The notes below the pieces were generated by a model. It was given only the letters and a program-made list of their open reading frames with translations. It was not told the origin of the DNA and did no database searches. Shown here one piece after another: positions 11,416 through 22,969 of a stretch of 64,000 nucleotides of DNA (its first letter is position 1; the number at the start of each line of letters is the position of its first letter). Location of the stretch: the NCBI GenBank assembly GCA_016802295.1, contig JAESIW010000129.1, positions 1 to 64,000 on the forward strand, written 5' to 3'. The position numbers were made by a program, and so were the translations under genes. This DNA is from Brachionus rotundiformis (lineage: Eukaryota > Rotifera > Eurotatoria > Ploima > Brachionidae).

Positions 11416-13233
11416 ATGAAATTTTCGGACGTAGATTTAAAATTTAATTAAATTATCTTTTAAAATTAATATATCTTTTTTGTAAGTTTAAACATGACTC
11501 TATTTATGACGATTTTGATAACTCAATAGTAGACAGGTATAATGAATTAAAGTGATAAGATTTTTTCTTCTAAAATTTGTTTTCAGTCTGAGCGAGTTAA
11601 GTATAGCAAGCACCCTGCAGTTGAATCCAAGTTCACAAGAGTAGTTAATTAATAAATATTTAAAAACAAAATAAAATTTGTTAATTGTAGTGCCATTAAT
11701 AGAACAATAAATGATGTTATATCTACTTATCTTTGGACAAGTGATCTTAGACAGCCAAATTTTAATGGTACTTTAAACAATGATTAAAAATAATGCTCTT
11801 ATTTTTTATTTTTAAAACAAAAAATAAAGATTCTAAAAAAAAGATAAAAAAATTGGAAAAATTTTCCAAATTTGAGTCAGAAAATTTAGATCAAAAGAAA
11901 ATTAATGACAAAGCATCTTCCAAAGTCACTGTACCAACTTTAGATTTCAGCTCATTTACCGACAAAGAACTAAAATCTGATGATGTTTTAATTAAAAAAG
12001 ATCGAAAGTGAGCTTAAAAAAGTACTTGTTAAATTTTAATTGATATTCTTTTTTCTACCAAAGTTCATTGGGAAAACAAAAATCTCAAGAAAACATATAC
12101 ACCATAAAACAAGAACCGTCCAGAAATTCGATTGGTAAGCAACCGATTAGCATTTTACCAAAAATTAGAGATTTATTTTAAGATAACAAAACAAAAGGAT
12201 CTGAATTAAACATCAAAGTACTTTTTTGTCTACAAAATTAATCAAACATTTTAACTTAATTATCTAGTCTGAATTTCAAAATCATGCCAATGTTAAACTA
12301 GAGATAGAAAATTTGTTATACGAGCTAAAACTAATTAAAAATAGCATTGGTATTTTTTAAAATTTTTTCAAAATAATGTTTTTGATTTGAAAAAAAATAG
12401 AATCTAGTGAGTATTATAATCAAGAAGTGGAAAGCAGATTGCCAAAGCCGGAGTTTGAGAAATTGAGCTCAATGGCTTTTAATTTACGCGATTTGCTCAA
12501 CCGCTTGCTTGAGAAAAGAAAAATAGCCAAGCGTAACATAGTTGTTGAAAAGATGACCCGTGAAGAAATTCAATCGGAAAAGGTCGACACCCAGAAAGAG
12601 TTATTGGCCTTCGAGGAAAAACATGGAAGACCAGTAATGGCCCATTATCTGGTGTTTAAGAATAAAATAATTTTTTATTTTAAAAGCAAACTAAATTGGA
12701 AAAAGATTTGATGCGTCCATTGTATGACCATTACAGAAAAGTAAAACGCCTCTTGTCCAAATATACCAGCAGTGTTAGTTTATAGATAAAAAAGTATATA
12801 ATTTGTGCTTTTATTTTTTTTAAAGAAAGGAGTAGGTGAGTTTAAAAATGAAGAAAATCTTGGTGATGATGACGATATTCACAATATCAAAGACAATAAG
12901 CCATTTTTGAATCTACATTCGCTTAGCTTGTAAATTAATTAAATAATTTTTTCTCCTCTTTAGGCCTATTACTAATATTTTTTATTCATTTAATTTAGAA
13001 ACGAGTTGAATAAAGAAAAAGAGATGGCAACATTGGAAAAAATAAAACTTAAGGAGTCTATTAAAAAATATGAATTTGAGTTTATTAAATCAACAGGTCG
13101 ATCTTTGACCAAAGAGGACCGCGATCTACACAAAGAAGAATTCGAAAAATATAAATTTCTCAAAGCCAAGCTCAAACTGATTGATGCATTGATTGAAAAG
13201 TACGAGATAAATCATTTTTCTAAAGCAAAATAA
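11416..13233 (+). CDS. FAM13: FAM13-family protein (no RhoGAP domain)
   Basis: Twelve short exons: 11416-11430, 11487-11536, 11587-11640, 11691-11767, 11830-12007, 12064-12134, 12183-12217, 12268-12349, 12401-12633, 12687-12773, 12826-12929 and 12999-13233, giving 406 residues. Family landmarks are clear in the C-terminal half: MTREEIQSEKVDTQKELLAF, then EKHGRP and LEKDLMRPLYDHYRKVKRLL, then a final coiled coil with STGRSLTKEDRDLHKEEF and LKAKLKLIDALIE. The N-terminal part is short and acidic, with a Lys-rich segment at exon 5. It corresponds to the short FAM13 isoform lacking the RhoGAP domain. FAM13 proteins are cytoplasmic or nuclear and linked to Wnt/beta-catenin and metabolic signalling in vertebrates. 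The biochemical role is unclear. Exon 1 is only 15 nt, so the true start could lie elsewhere. Exons 8-12 are secure. Confidence 0.85.
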
Positions 13234-14344
13234 ATTTTTATAAAGTTTTTTTTTAAATTACTGAAAATATATATTTTTTAAATGGTTATTTATAAGCAAA
13301 AGAATATTTGATTAATTATTTTATAACATATTGAGATTCGATGCATCAGTTAAGTGCCAAACAATGATTCTTCTTTTGAAAAATATTTTTGTATTTTTAA
13401 TAATATTTAAAGTAAATAAAATTTATTGTAAATAACTATTTTTTAGAAAAAAAATACTTACTTAAAAGAAAATGCCATAAACAAATTGATTAATAAAATT
13501 GATTAAACCAATATTTAATTTTAAGTCGAAAATGCACTTAAATTTTAGGTAATAAGAATTTTAATAGTTAATTGATTTAGTAATATATCTTTTTAAACAA
13601 TTCATTTAATTGATTGAAACATTCTTTGTGTTTTGAAATACATGAAATAACACAAATTGAATTATGAACGACCAAAAAGGTAAACAAGCTGAGTTTTCTG
13701 ATTTGGAAAAAAGAATATTTTAAATTAAATTAAGTGAAAATCAAATTAATAATAAACTTTTTTGAAAAAGAAATATCTAATAATCCTATTAATGAAGAAA
13801 TAAGTCATCTGAACTAAATTATTAAATTTTATCAGATGATCAATGCTGCCATAAAGTGGACAGATTCAATTTTCTTAATTAACAAACTAATAATAATTTA
13901 TTCTAATATAAATTAGACTGAAACATAAAACTTTTATATTGTTTTTAAAATTAAATGATTACATTAATTAAATCAAAAAAAATCGAGCACCTAATCCTTC
14001 TAATTTGAATTAAAAACTAAAAGTCATTTAAATGTTCTATTGAAAAAAGAATGGCGAACAAAAATTAGATAAACCTTACCAAATGTGAAGCTAAAATAGA
14101 ATTGATAAATTAAATGCCTCAATGAATTTTACGAATTTTTTATCATTCGAAAACAAACATAATATTGGTGAATGATGCTGAGCATTGTTAACCAAAACCA
14201 TTTTAAATAGGCAAGTTCGGTTGCATAAGATTCAAATTTTAAAAATTAATTTTCGCATCAGTTTTTCCAAGCATTTTTTTCCAATTTAAATGACATATTT
14301 ATGTTCAGAATTCTAGAATAATCAAACATACAAATTTGAAATTA
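13234..14344. other. Intergenic, no gene seen
   Basis: A+T-rich. A 19-codon frame starting at about 13664 (MNDQKGKQAEFSDLEKRI) is followed by frames with several stops and may be debris of a coiled-coil exon. Nothing else is supportable. Confidence 0.45.
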
Positions 14345-15553
14345 ATGTCTAAACAGGTGTCCGACCAACACTCTAAGAGTTTAACCAATTTAAAAGAGAC
14401 AGAAAACATTCAACTAAGCGATACCAAGATCAAGTTTGATCACTTGCGCCAGTCGCTACATTTAGCAAGAGAAAGTCAAAATTTGGAACAAAGCGCCTAT
14501 TTGTTAGACTGTATCTCGGATGCAAATATATCTGATGACAAAGCGAATCAACCATTGTCTCCAACTGTTCCAAAAAAGGACTCAGAAATTTTTGACTCGT
14601 CTTTGAAGTTTATCAAAATTTACCGATGCTATTATTGGTCCAAAAATGACAATATCCGTAAAGGAAAAATTTATTTGACCGGCACTGAGCTAATTTTTAA
14701 GTGTTTAAGATCACCTTTTGTCAAGCTTCGACTTCACTTTTCGGACATAACCAATGTGGTAAAGATAAAAAACTATAAGCATAAGTTTGAGACAGTGGTT
14801 AGTATAGACATGAGTTTTGGTCCTTCGTATGCGTTCTATAAATTCCGGATGCCCAAAACAGTGGTTAGAACCAGTATACTGCAGCTGATCGAGGAATACA
14901 AGCGAGTAAATGAGCTTGGCGACATAGAGCCCGAGCATACTCATTTAATGAAGCTGCGTAAATTGGGACAACCCATTTCCAATCTAAAAGGAGTACTCAG
15001 ACAGTCTATTCACAGGCAAAACTCGGATGAGCAAGAAGAAGACAAGACTGGTCAATCAACAGAAAAAACAGAATCGCGTTTCAAGAGTTTGAGAAAGATA
15101 AAGCTTGACCGGTCAAAAAGTTCAGATATTAATGGATATATGGCAGAAAATGGTAGAAAACGTTCCAAATACTTCAAGAAGCAATTAGTTAAAGTTTTTT
15201 CACATAGATCTTATGAACAATCTAGTCATGATGAGAGTGAGACTAAGCCAGAATCGTTGAGTCTTGCCTCTACTTTGGAAAACTCTGAAGATGATACATT
15301 GGATTCGAACCAATTAAGTGGAACTGAATCGGATATTGATGATCATTGTGAAGAAATTGTAGAACAACATCACATTGAATTAAATGACAATATACTAATT
15401 GATAAAAGTCAAACTGTTTATTTAAGTTTAAAAAGCAGTCTTTTTATAACTCTTTTCATTACTTTTATTTCGATAATTATTTTTTTTGTCCTTGCTTTGA
15501 ACAACTTTAAAAATCTGTCCTCAATCGAAAGAAAAATACTTGAACTAATGTAA
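14345..15553 (+). CDS. GRAM-domain, tail-anchored membrane protein (GRAMD2-like)
   Basis: Single exon, 402 residues from ATG 14345. Residues about 85-190 form a GRAM (PH-like) domain: FIKIYRCYYWSKNDNIRKGK, then IYLTGTELIFKC, LRLHFSDITNVVKIKNYKHK and FYKFRMPKTVVRTSILQLI. After a basic/Ser-rich linker and an acidic segment (SEDDTLDSNQ...), a single hydrophobic helix near the C-terminus (SSLFITLFITFISIIIFFVL) leaves about 20 residues behind it. That is the order of GRAMD2-type proteins, which sit in the ER and reach the plasma membrane through the GRAM domain. No VASt/START-like sterol domain is present, which argues against GRAMD1/Aster. Confidence 0.8.
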   Translation: MSKQVSDQHSKSLTNLKETENIQLSDTKIKFDHLRQSLHLARESQNLEQSAYLLDCISDANISDDKANQPLSPTVPKKDSEIFDSSLKFIKIYRCYYWSKNDNIRKGKIYLTGTELIFKCLRSPFVKLRLHFSDITNVVKIKNYKHKFETVVSIDMSFGPSYAFYKFRMPKTVVRTSILQLIEEYKRVNELGDIEPEHTHLMKLRKLGQPISNLKGVLRQSIHRQNSDEQEEDKTGQSTEKTESRFKSLRKIKLDRSKSSDINGYMAENGRKRSKYFKKQLVKVFSHRSYEQSSHDESETKPESLSLASTLENSEDDTLDSNQLSGTESDIDDHCEEIVEQHHIELNDNILIDKSQTVYLSLKSSLFITLFITFISIIIFFVLALNNFKNLSSIERKILELM

Positions 15554-16427
15554 CAAGAAGTAAATACTTCTTGGCAAGAATTTTCCTAAATCTTCTTAAT
15601 TTAAATTATAACTAAATTTTTAAACAGTTTTTGTACTGATAAGATTTATTAAAGGAAAAATATTCACTTTTTTCTCTTATATTAATTGGTTGGTATGGAT
15701 TTATTTTAATTTTTATTATTAAAAAATTAATAAAAATAAAGATATTAGTAATGAATTTATAAAAAAAATGTGTTTAATTAAATAGCTTTGAAAAAATTAA
15801 TTAAAAAATTCTAAAATTAGCTGAATGGTTAATGTCTTTTTTTAATTAAATTTTTAAATTGAATACTTTAAAATCAATATTACCATATAACTTTGCTTCG
15901 AAATGCGTGGAATTAAACTTTAATTGACAATATGATCCATTATCATCATGATTATCATTTTGAGGCAAAAGAATTGAATTATATTTTTGAATTTTTTAAA
16001 CATAAATGTTGGTCATGATTATTATAATGTAATATAACCATTAGCTTCAAGGTTGCTAATTTTTAGTGACCACTACATAAAAACGCTGATTTTTATTATA
16101 ACAAGAGTAGCAGCTAGTTTGCCAAAAATAAAAAATTAATTTTTAATCAGCTCTTATCCTTATGTAACTAGAAAATCAATCGATCTTTGGAAAGAATATC
16201 CAAATTCTCTGAGCATTTACCACATTTTTTTGAAATAAACTGCGTTTGCTTGTAGATTCAAGTAGATCTTTTATTCCTAGTCTAATTAGTCTTTTTTTGA
16301 AGAATAAATTTGTTAAGCCAAACTTTTTTACTGTGGTTACAAAGCCGGTTTTTCTGGCAATACAAAGTTTGGTTCGCGAAAAAGTACGGCTCGACAAAAA
16401 CAATTATTTATTTACAATTTATTATTA
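15554..16427. other. Intergenic, one possible transposase scrap
   Basis: Mostly featureless A+T-rich DNA. On the minus strand at about 16176-16403 an open frame reads ARKTGFVTTVKKFGLTN, loosely like the basic linker of Tc1/mariner transposases, but it has no start, flanks or catalytic residues. Confidence 0.35.
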
Positions 16428-16591
16428 ACAAAAAGATAATTTAAAAATTAAAAAAAAACAAGACGTTTCATTAAAACTTTTTTATTATAAAAGTCGAAAA
16501 AATTTTTAAATTCTAAATAAATTGGACCGCCAGAAAGACCAGTCGTGTAACCGCAGGAAACTGTCCGCGAGATGGACCGGTTTCCTCTGCC
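16428..16591 (-). pseudogene. Trypsin-like serine protease fragment or terminal exon
   Basis: After a plausible acceptor at 16592-16593, the minus strand reads GRGNRSISRTVSCGYTTGL followed by SGGPIYLEF and about 20 Lys/Phe-rich residues before a stop. SCGYTTGLSGGPIY resembles the block around the catalytic serine of chymotrypsin-fold proteases (G-x-S-G-G-P). I found no upstream exon with the His or Asp blocks before the TOP3A 3' end at 16994, so this is probably a relic or captured exon. Confidence 0.35.
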
Positions 16592-16993
16592 CTACCATTA
16601 ATATACTTAATTTATATTCATTGAACCTTTTCGATTTGAGTATACATCTTAAATTGATGTATAATCTTTGAGATTTATCAACAAAATCGTCAATTATGCT
16701 GTAAATTATTTGATAATCAAAAAAAAAATGAATATAAATATTTGTGGTAAGTTTTTATTTTTAGAGTAAATCAATGCTTTTGAGAAATATAAATTTTTTG
16801 CTTATTTTTATATCATAAGGTACGTTTGAGAGCATTTTTTGTTACCTGGGAGTTACATAAAATTCAAAATTGAAAATTCTATATTTTTTAAAGGAAAATT
16901 TTTTTTTAAAAAAATAGTTCACTGATAATTAACTGGATTTTATTAATTTAGTTGCTTGAAAAAAATTATTCACATTTAAATAAAGTTGAGAAT

Positions 16994-19900
16994 TTATTCA
17001 TTAGGACAGTTTTTTCGATTATGGCCCTCTTCACCACAATTACCACACTTACGGCGCTTAGGCTCATTTGCCGAGCTATTTTTTGATCTTTGATAATTTT
17101 TTGGAGAATTTTTTTTTCCAAAGTCCCCTTTTAAACATATTAGTCTAAAAAGAGAGTCCATATATGAGTGTCTTACTTGTATTCGACGAGCCTGAGCCTG
17201 GTGAGTCTTCCCACTCAAAAAAATCACAAATAAATTGTGCGCATTTGAAGAACTTTCTTCCTTGATTTGGTCCTGGCTTATTCACTGTCAACCTTGCAGA
17301 AAAAATTGAACCATCACAATTTCTTAATTTGGTAAAAATTTTTTACAATTTAGCTTCTTCATTGCAGTTGCAGGTCACATTTTTGGATGTTTGTTGAGAT
17401 CTGGCATAATTTGAACCACCTATTGGTCGTGTAGGTGTGTTTCCAATGCTTGTATTTGCGGCACCCTCAGCCCATATAAAAAAATCACATGGAGTTTGAT
17501 TTTGTCCTTTAGAACATTTATAAAACTGTTTGCCTTGATTAGGACCATCTTTTCTCACTGTTAGCAAAATTGCCGGCTCATTACAATTGCAGACAATTGG
17601 ATTTGAGTCATCATTACTGGACATGTTATTGTTGGTCACGCTAAGAGCTGATTGAGGCTGCGTTCTAAGCTGTGATTGAGTGGATGTGGAATAGGCTCGG
17701 TTTGATGAAATGTTTACTGATTGGGTTGACATATTGGTAGTGTTCTTGCGATTTTGGGACATATCAATTTCCAAAGCTTGCCTAAAGTGCACATCGCAGA
17801 CCACACATGTGGTATAACTTTAATAAAGATAATTACAATAAAACTTTATTTATCTAATTAACTAACTCTGACGGAATGGTGAAATTTACAGCACTTCTTT
17901 CTAGTTTAAATTGTATCTTTTTGACCCGTTTTGGATGACACTTTCATTTTGAAAAGAGAAAATAATTTAATTTTAATTTTTAAATTAAATTTGGTTTACA
18001 TTTTGACAATATTCGTCAGTGGCAATCGCTTGTTTTATCGAGCTTGGAAACCAAATGGCGTTGTTACAGCTCGGATAGCCGCGACACCCAAGATAAAAGC
18101 CTTTGCCATCCTTTTTTGTTCTTAGAACCATACTTGACTTACATGAACATTCAAAAATAATTGGCAAAATATTTGAAGCTTATAATTAATATATAATCTT
18201 TTTTTTATTATGTTAAATTTTAAAGAATTTTTACTATCTTCTACAAACAAAGCTGGTCTGCCATAGTATTTGGACAATGCTTGATCTAGTTTTTCTACAT
18301 TGGCTTTAGCATCTTTGAAACAATTTTCGTAGGCTCTAACTTGAGCTTCCAATACCTCTGAAATTTTCTACATTTCATAATTGTCTTTTAATTGTTTATG
18401 ATTCAATTCTTACGGTCTTTAGTTTTTTTCCCTGCACATATTCTAAAAAAAGTTCAATGTTTAACTTGGTCAATGGAAACATTAAAAATTTGGAAACAAA
18501 CTCTTGTAAATCTTTTTCCAGTTCAGCTCTCAATTTTGGTTTGGACATCGCATAGCCCATAGAGTCATAACCTACAATTGATTAAAATAAATACATTTTA
18601 TAATAATTTTGTTTTATTTTTATATTTTAAAACCTAATACTTATTTCAACAAAAATACCATTATTTTATTATTAAGTGTATTATTTTTCCAAATTAAAGC
18701 TACCAAACTATGTTATCATTATTTCAATAATTAACTGGATTCAAGAATATAACATTAGAAAGATGGATTGAGAAAAGATAAAACTTTGGACTAATTAATG
18801 TTATTATTTATAGTAATACTGTTAATACTGAAGTTTTTTGAAATTAAAGTTAAATTTTTGAAAAAAATTTTCATTTTTTAGAATTAATTTAATTTAAATT
18901 TAATTTAAATTAATAGAAATAAATCAAAAGCATTAATTTATTTTTTTGTTTACCTTCGACAAGACCGAGTCCAAGTTCTGCTGGAACGAACAAATTTTGT
19001 TCAATAGTGACATATCTTCTATCTTTAATTGTTTCAATGTGTTCGGCATGAGTAGCGTCTGTTCCAATTCCATGTTTTTCCATTAAAGCAATCAAATCAG
19101 CTTCGGTTAACAAACGAGGTGGTTCAGTCTTGCCTTCTTTTAACTTAAAAAATTGCCTTTATCTTTAAAAGCTTTATTTGAATATAATCAATTACATTTA
19201 TTGATTTTGGCACAAAGACTTGTCCACGCTCAAACACCGGTATTTCTTTATCGCTCCATTTCTCATACGGATAAACATCCAGATAGTTTCTTTCCAAAAC
19301 CATCAAACCTGAAGCTGTAAACTTTTCATTACAAATATCAATCGAAACACTTGTCTCAGAGCCTTTGGCATCAGCAGAACAACATGCCAAAAAGTGACGT
19401 ACAATAAATTCATAAATTTTTTTTTCATTTCCCTTGGAAAAAAAGAAAAAGAGAATTTTTAGAGTCTAGTTAGTCCAGTTAGCATTCAATATACTTGAAG
19501 ACCATTTGAGTATTTTGTTGGATGTATGGGAGGATGCGCTTGATCAGATTTAGTGCCATTTCTAGGGTTTGGTCTATCTACGATACGCTGCGCGAATTCA
19601 CCCCAATTAGGATCATTTGTTTGATTTTCAATCAATCCACGTAAATTAAAATCTTTTGGAAAAATATTGGTCTCAGTTCTTGGATAACTTATTAAACCTT
19701 GGGTGTAAAGCTTTTCAGCAATGGTCATTGTTTCTTTGGCACTTATTCTTAATTTTCTGCTTGCTGATTTTTCCAATTCCTTTTTTTATATTTAAAATAA
19801 AATTTAACCAAAACAATTTTCTTTTTTACTATTGTGTCCAAAGCAACAGGTCTCCATTTGCTCTTTGGCTTATTAGTCACAGATTGAACGGTTGCACTAG

Positions 19901-20802
19901 GATTACTTATAAGCCGATTGAAAAACATCTCACAAACCTGATAATCAAACAATCTCACTCTTTCCCAAGTAAATTCTACTTTTTGGCTATCTTTTTCATG
20001 GAAAACGACCAATTTCCAGAATGGTTCCGAAATAAAATTTTCTCTATCTTTGAATCTTTCAACTACGAAGCCCAAAGTAGGAAATTGACAGCTACCATAG
20101 CTTATTAAATTTTCTGCCAATTGATTTGGGAAAACTTTGGTCAAGCGCAAAGTTTGAAATCTAGTAAAAGCAGCACCAATTCTGAGATCAAGTTCTTTGC
20201 GTACTTCGACAGCGTCGCTGACCAATCGATTGGGTCTTTTCAAGTCCCGAATGCACCTAGCAATAGAAGGAGCAGTAATTTCAGAAAAAATTGCCCTATA
20301 AACGTCCAAATTAGCGCGGACAGCAGTGCATACATCTATTATTTCGTAGCCAATATTTTCACCTTCTCTATCACAATCGGTCCATATAACTAATTTTTGG
20401 CAAGAGCGAACTTCTCTTTCCAGAGTACGCTTAATTTTTTGATAATCTTCTGGACAGATTCGTTCAATTTTTGCATGAAAAAGTTCAACTGGGTCGCAAG
20501 ATTTCCAACCCTTGTATTGATTGGAAAATTCCAAAGAAAGCAAATGACCACTAACAGAAGTCATTACCATTAAGCATTTTTGGTTAAATAAATTATATTC
20601 GAACTCATATATTTTGTTATAAGGGGATTCACCATTTCTCTAAAAAAATTTAATTAATTGGAAAGAACCAATTAAGTGGAGCATGAATTACCATACGGCT
20701 TGTTCCTTTGGAAAGAAGGGCAGCTATAGATTTAGCAGCATCATTTTTTTCAGCTACATTAAGTATCTTTAGCATGGTTTGTAAGAATAAGGATTTTTTC
20801 AT
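16994..20802 (-). CDS. TOP3A: DNA topoisomerase III alpha
   Basis: Thirteen exons: 20692-20802, 19830-20639, 19495-19779, 19196-19432, 18954-19143, 18502-18571, 18414-18442, 18235-18357, 18000-18178, 17867-17940, 17347-17817, 17177-17292 and 16994-17127, giving 942 residues. It is a type IA topoisomerase that passes single strands and, in other animals, works with BLM and RMI1 to dissolve double Holliday junctions and also in mitochondria. The Toprim domain is intact (LNVAEKNDAAKSIAALLSKG; WTDCDREGENIGYEII). The active-site tyrosine lies in LYTQGLISYPRTETNIFP, and LTEADLIALMEKHGIGTDAT is present. The C-terminus has a C4 finger (FECSCKSSMVLRTKKDGKGF), two GRF-type zinc fingers (CNCNEPAILLTVRKDGPNQG and CNCNEEAKLLTVNKPGPNQG) and a terminal CCHC knuckle (CGNCGEEGHNRKNC). 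Domain order and length match animal TOP3A closely. A downstream in-frame ATG (20775) could give a form without the short N-terminal leader. Confidence 0.95.
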
Positions 20803-21228
20803 GTAAATCAGTAATTTTTATATCAAGAATTTACAAAAAAAAATTTAATTTTTATTCAAGCATTTAATTTTGAATCTATTTCAAATCTCTTTAAATGAGA
20901 TTAAAATTATGTTTAATATTATACATGTTTTACATAAATGAAATTTTAAAACATAAAATAAAGTTAATAAATTCAATTATAAATCGGGTGAAGAATATTA
21001 ATTTATTTGAGAAAATTAAGTAAATATTAGTCTAATAATAAAAATTGATACCAATGTTTGAAATCAAGCTTTAAAATTAAGGAAAAGACATAATTCAAGT
21101 CAATACAAAATATAATATATATTTTTATTAATATAGTCAGAAATAAATACATATTAAATAAAAATATTACTTTAAATATAAATTTATGTTTTTAATTTTT
21201 TTGAAATCAATTTTTTAACTTAGATAAA
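20803..21228. other. Divergent intergenic spacer between TOP3A and TMEM50
   Basis: About 425 nt of A+T-rich DNA between two 5' ends on opposite strands, so it should hold both promoters. I see no clear TATA box or other motif. Confidence 0.45.
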
Positions 21229-21855
21229 ATGGATCAATTTTTGGAATTTATCAACCGTTTAAATCTTAGAGATAAACGAAATATAATTTCATCGATAGTT
21301 TCTGGATCATTAGTAATATACAAGTATAAAATTAATAAAAATTAATTATTTTCTCAGTTCGGATTAGGTTGGTGGATTGCGATAAATGCAGCAGCTGCTT
21401 ATCCATTAAACATTGAATTACTCAAAGCATCACATGCATGTGGAGCTTTGGCAACTGTAGCTCTAATTATGTAATAGAAATATCACAAGGTGATAATTAA
21501 AACAAGAAGATAAAAATTTCTTATCAAAGGCTAAATTCAGTTACTAATAGTCAGCTGAGGGGTGATTCGATATTTACAGATGGTATTTGTGGAACATCAT
21601 TTATAAGAATTTGGGTATTTGTTGCATTTCTGATTTGCTTTGGATCTCTAATTGCTTCTTTTTGGATATTTTTTGATTATTACGTCTCGAAAGGTATTAA
21701 ATTAAAAAAATTCTACTAGAAGAGAAAAATATTTACATTTATCTTAAAAAGAAAGAAATTATATACCGGGTTTAGCGATATTGGTACAAAATATTTTCAT
21801 CTTTGGAAGCACTATGATTTTTAAATTCGGCAGAACGGAAGATTTGTGGGCCTGA
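21229..21855 (+). CDS. TMEM50: TMEM50 four-helix membrane protein
   Basis: Four exons: 21229-21312, 21358-21470, 21530-21693 and 21752-21855, giving 154 residues. Sequence landmarks of the TMEM50A/B family run end to end: KRNIISSIVSGSLFGLGWWI, SHACGALATVALIMLNSVTN, SQLRGDS, FGSLIASFWIFFDYYVSKE and the invariant C-terminal KFGRTEDLWA. Four hydrophobic helices are visible, as expected for this small ER/Golgi membrane family, whose biochemical role is unsettled. A decayed copy lies 3 kb downstream at about 24893-25301. Confidence 0.95.
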
Positions 21856-22062
21856 TTTTCTAGTTGTTTTTAAATTTATTTTTCTATTTAATTGTATTAA
21901 AAAAGTAAAACTATATAAAATTCGGAATAAAAAAATCAAAACTAAAAAATAAGCAAAACAAAGAAAAATTATTATTAATAAAATAAAAGTTTATAAGATT
22001 TTAATAAAGATAAAATTTAGAACAAAAAATATAAGAGTTGAGACAAAGAGGAATTAAAAAAA

Positions 22063-22620
22063 ATGGAAAAAATAATTGTTGTTTTTCTGTTAATATCAAT
22101 TATTCAAACACACGGGGAAAAATTAAGTGGAAATAAAAATATATTAAATACTAAAGATTCGTCATCTTCAGTATCTAACTCAGAAGAATCAACTACACCA
22201 ACAACAACCATTGATAATTTAGATTCGTCATCATCATCTACTATTTCTACTAATATCGAAACATCTACAATGTATAGTAGTAGTAGTAGCACTAAAGATT
22301 CGTCATCTTCAGTATCTAACTCAGAAGAATCAACTACACCAACAACAACCATTGATAATTTAGATTCGTCATCATCATCTACTATTTCTACTAATATCGA
22401 AACATCTACAATGTATAGTAGTAGCACTTTTAAACCAAATATTGAAGAACAAAAAGTTGTTGTTCCTGTTCTATTGGGTATTCTGATTCCTGCATTATTT
22501 TCATTTATTTTTATTTCAATGTTTTTTTATTTTCGAATTAAATCATATGTTCAAAAATTTTCACTAAAGAAAAGTTTTAATTTTGACAATATTGAAATGA
22601 AATATACAGTTAAATTTTAA
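22063..22620 (+). CDS. Small Ser/Thr-rich single-pass membrane protein
   Basis: Single exon, 185 residues. A cleavable signal peptide (MEKIIVVFLLISIIQTHG) is followed by about 100 residues dominated by Ser, Thr, Asn and Asp, then one transmembrane helix (VPVLLGILIPALFSFIFISM) and a basic 35-residue cytoplasmic tail ending MKYTVKF. The ectodomain is two tandem copies of a 47-residue unit. It shares the plan of the two larger Thr-rich proteins in this window (leader, mucin-like stretch, helix, short tail) but lacks a folded extracellular domain. It is probably glycosylated. I do not recognise a family. Confidence 0.65.
   Translation: MEKIIVVFLLISIIQTHGEKLSGNKNILNTKDSSSSVSNSEESTTPTTTIDNLDSSSSSTISTNIETSTMYSSSSSTKDSSSSVSNSEESTTPTTTIDNLDSSSSSTISTNIETSTMYSSSTFKPNIEEQKVVVPVLLGILIPALFSFIFISMFFYFRIKSYVQKFSLKKSFNFDNIEMKYTVKF
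22150..22425 (+). repeat. Two-copy 141-nt in-frame tandem repeat
   Basis: The unit starting ACTAAAGATTCGTCATCTTC at 22150 recurs at 22291 with no difference seen over about 130 nt. The period of 141 nt (47 codons) preserves the reading frame of the surrounding gene. Confidence 0.9.
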
Positions 22621-22969
22621 AAATAAAACATTTTTAAAATAATTTTTTGAAGTTAAAATTTGCAATTCTGATTCCATTATTTTTTTTTAATTTTTTAAGA
22701 TTACATAAATATTATTTTTCTTTTTTGCTGAAATTATTTGCAAATTACGACGTTAAAGCTTTTTGTGAATTAAAATCGTAAAAACTTTTAAATTATTCAT
22801 ATACTAACAAGTTCGAAAATTTAAATTTTTAGATCTTTGAATTTCTTGAATCAATTTTTTTAACAAATTTTAAAGTGAATTTCGAACCTCTTCTGAAAAT
22901 AGCTTTGATTTTCTTATTCCTAATGGACTAGAAATTCTCTAAATCTAATTTCTAAAAATTTTGTCCTTA
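22621..22969. other. Intergenic, no gene seen
   Basis: A+T-rich spacer before the Merlin relic. Nothing recognised. Confidence 0.5.

Noticed and set aside
16176..16403. Tc1/mariner transposase fragment
   Set aside because: Only a short basic stretch is suggestive. No catalytic residues, terminal repeats or TA duplication.
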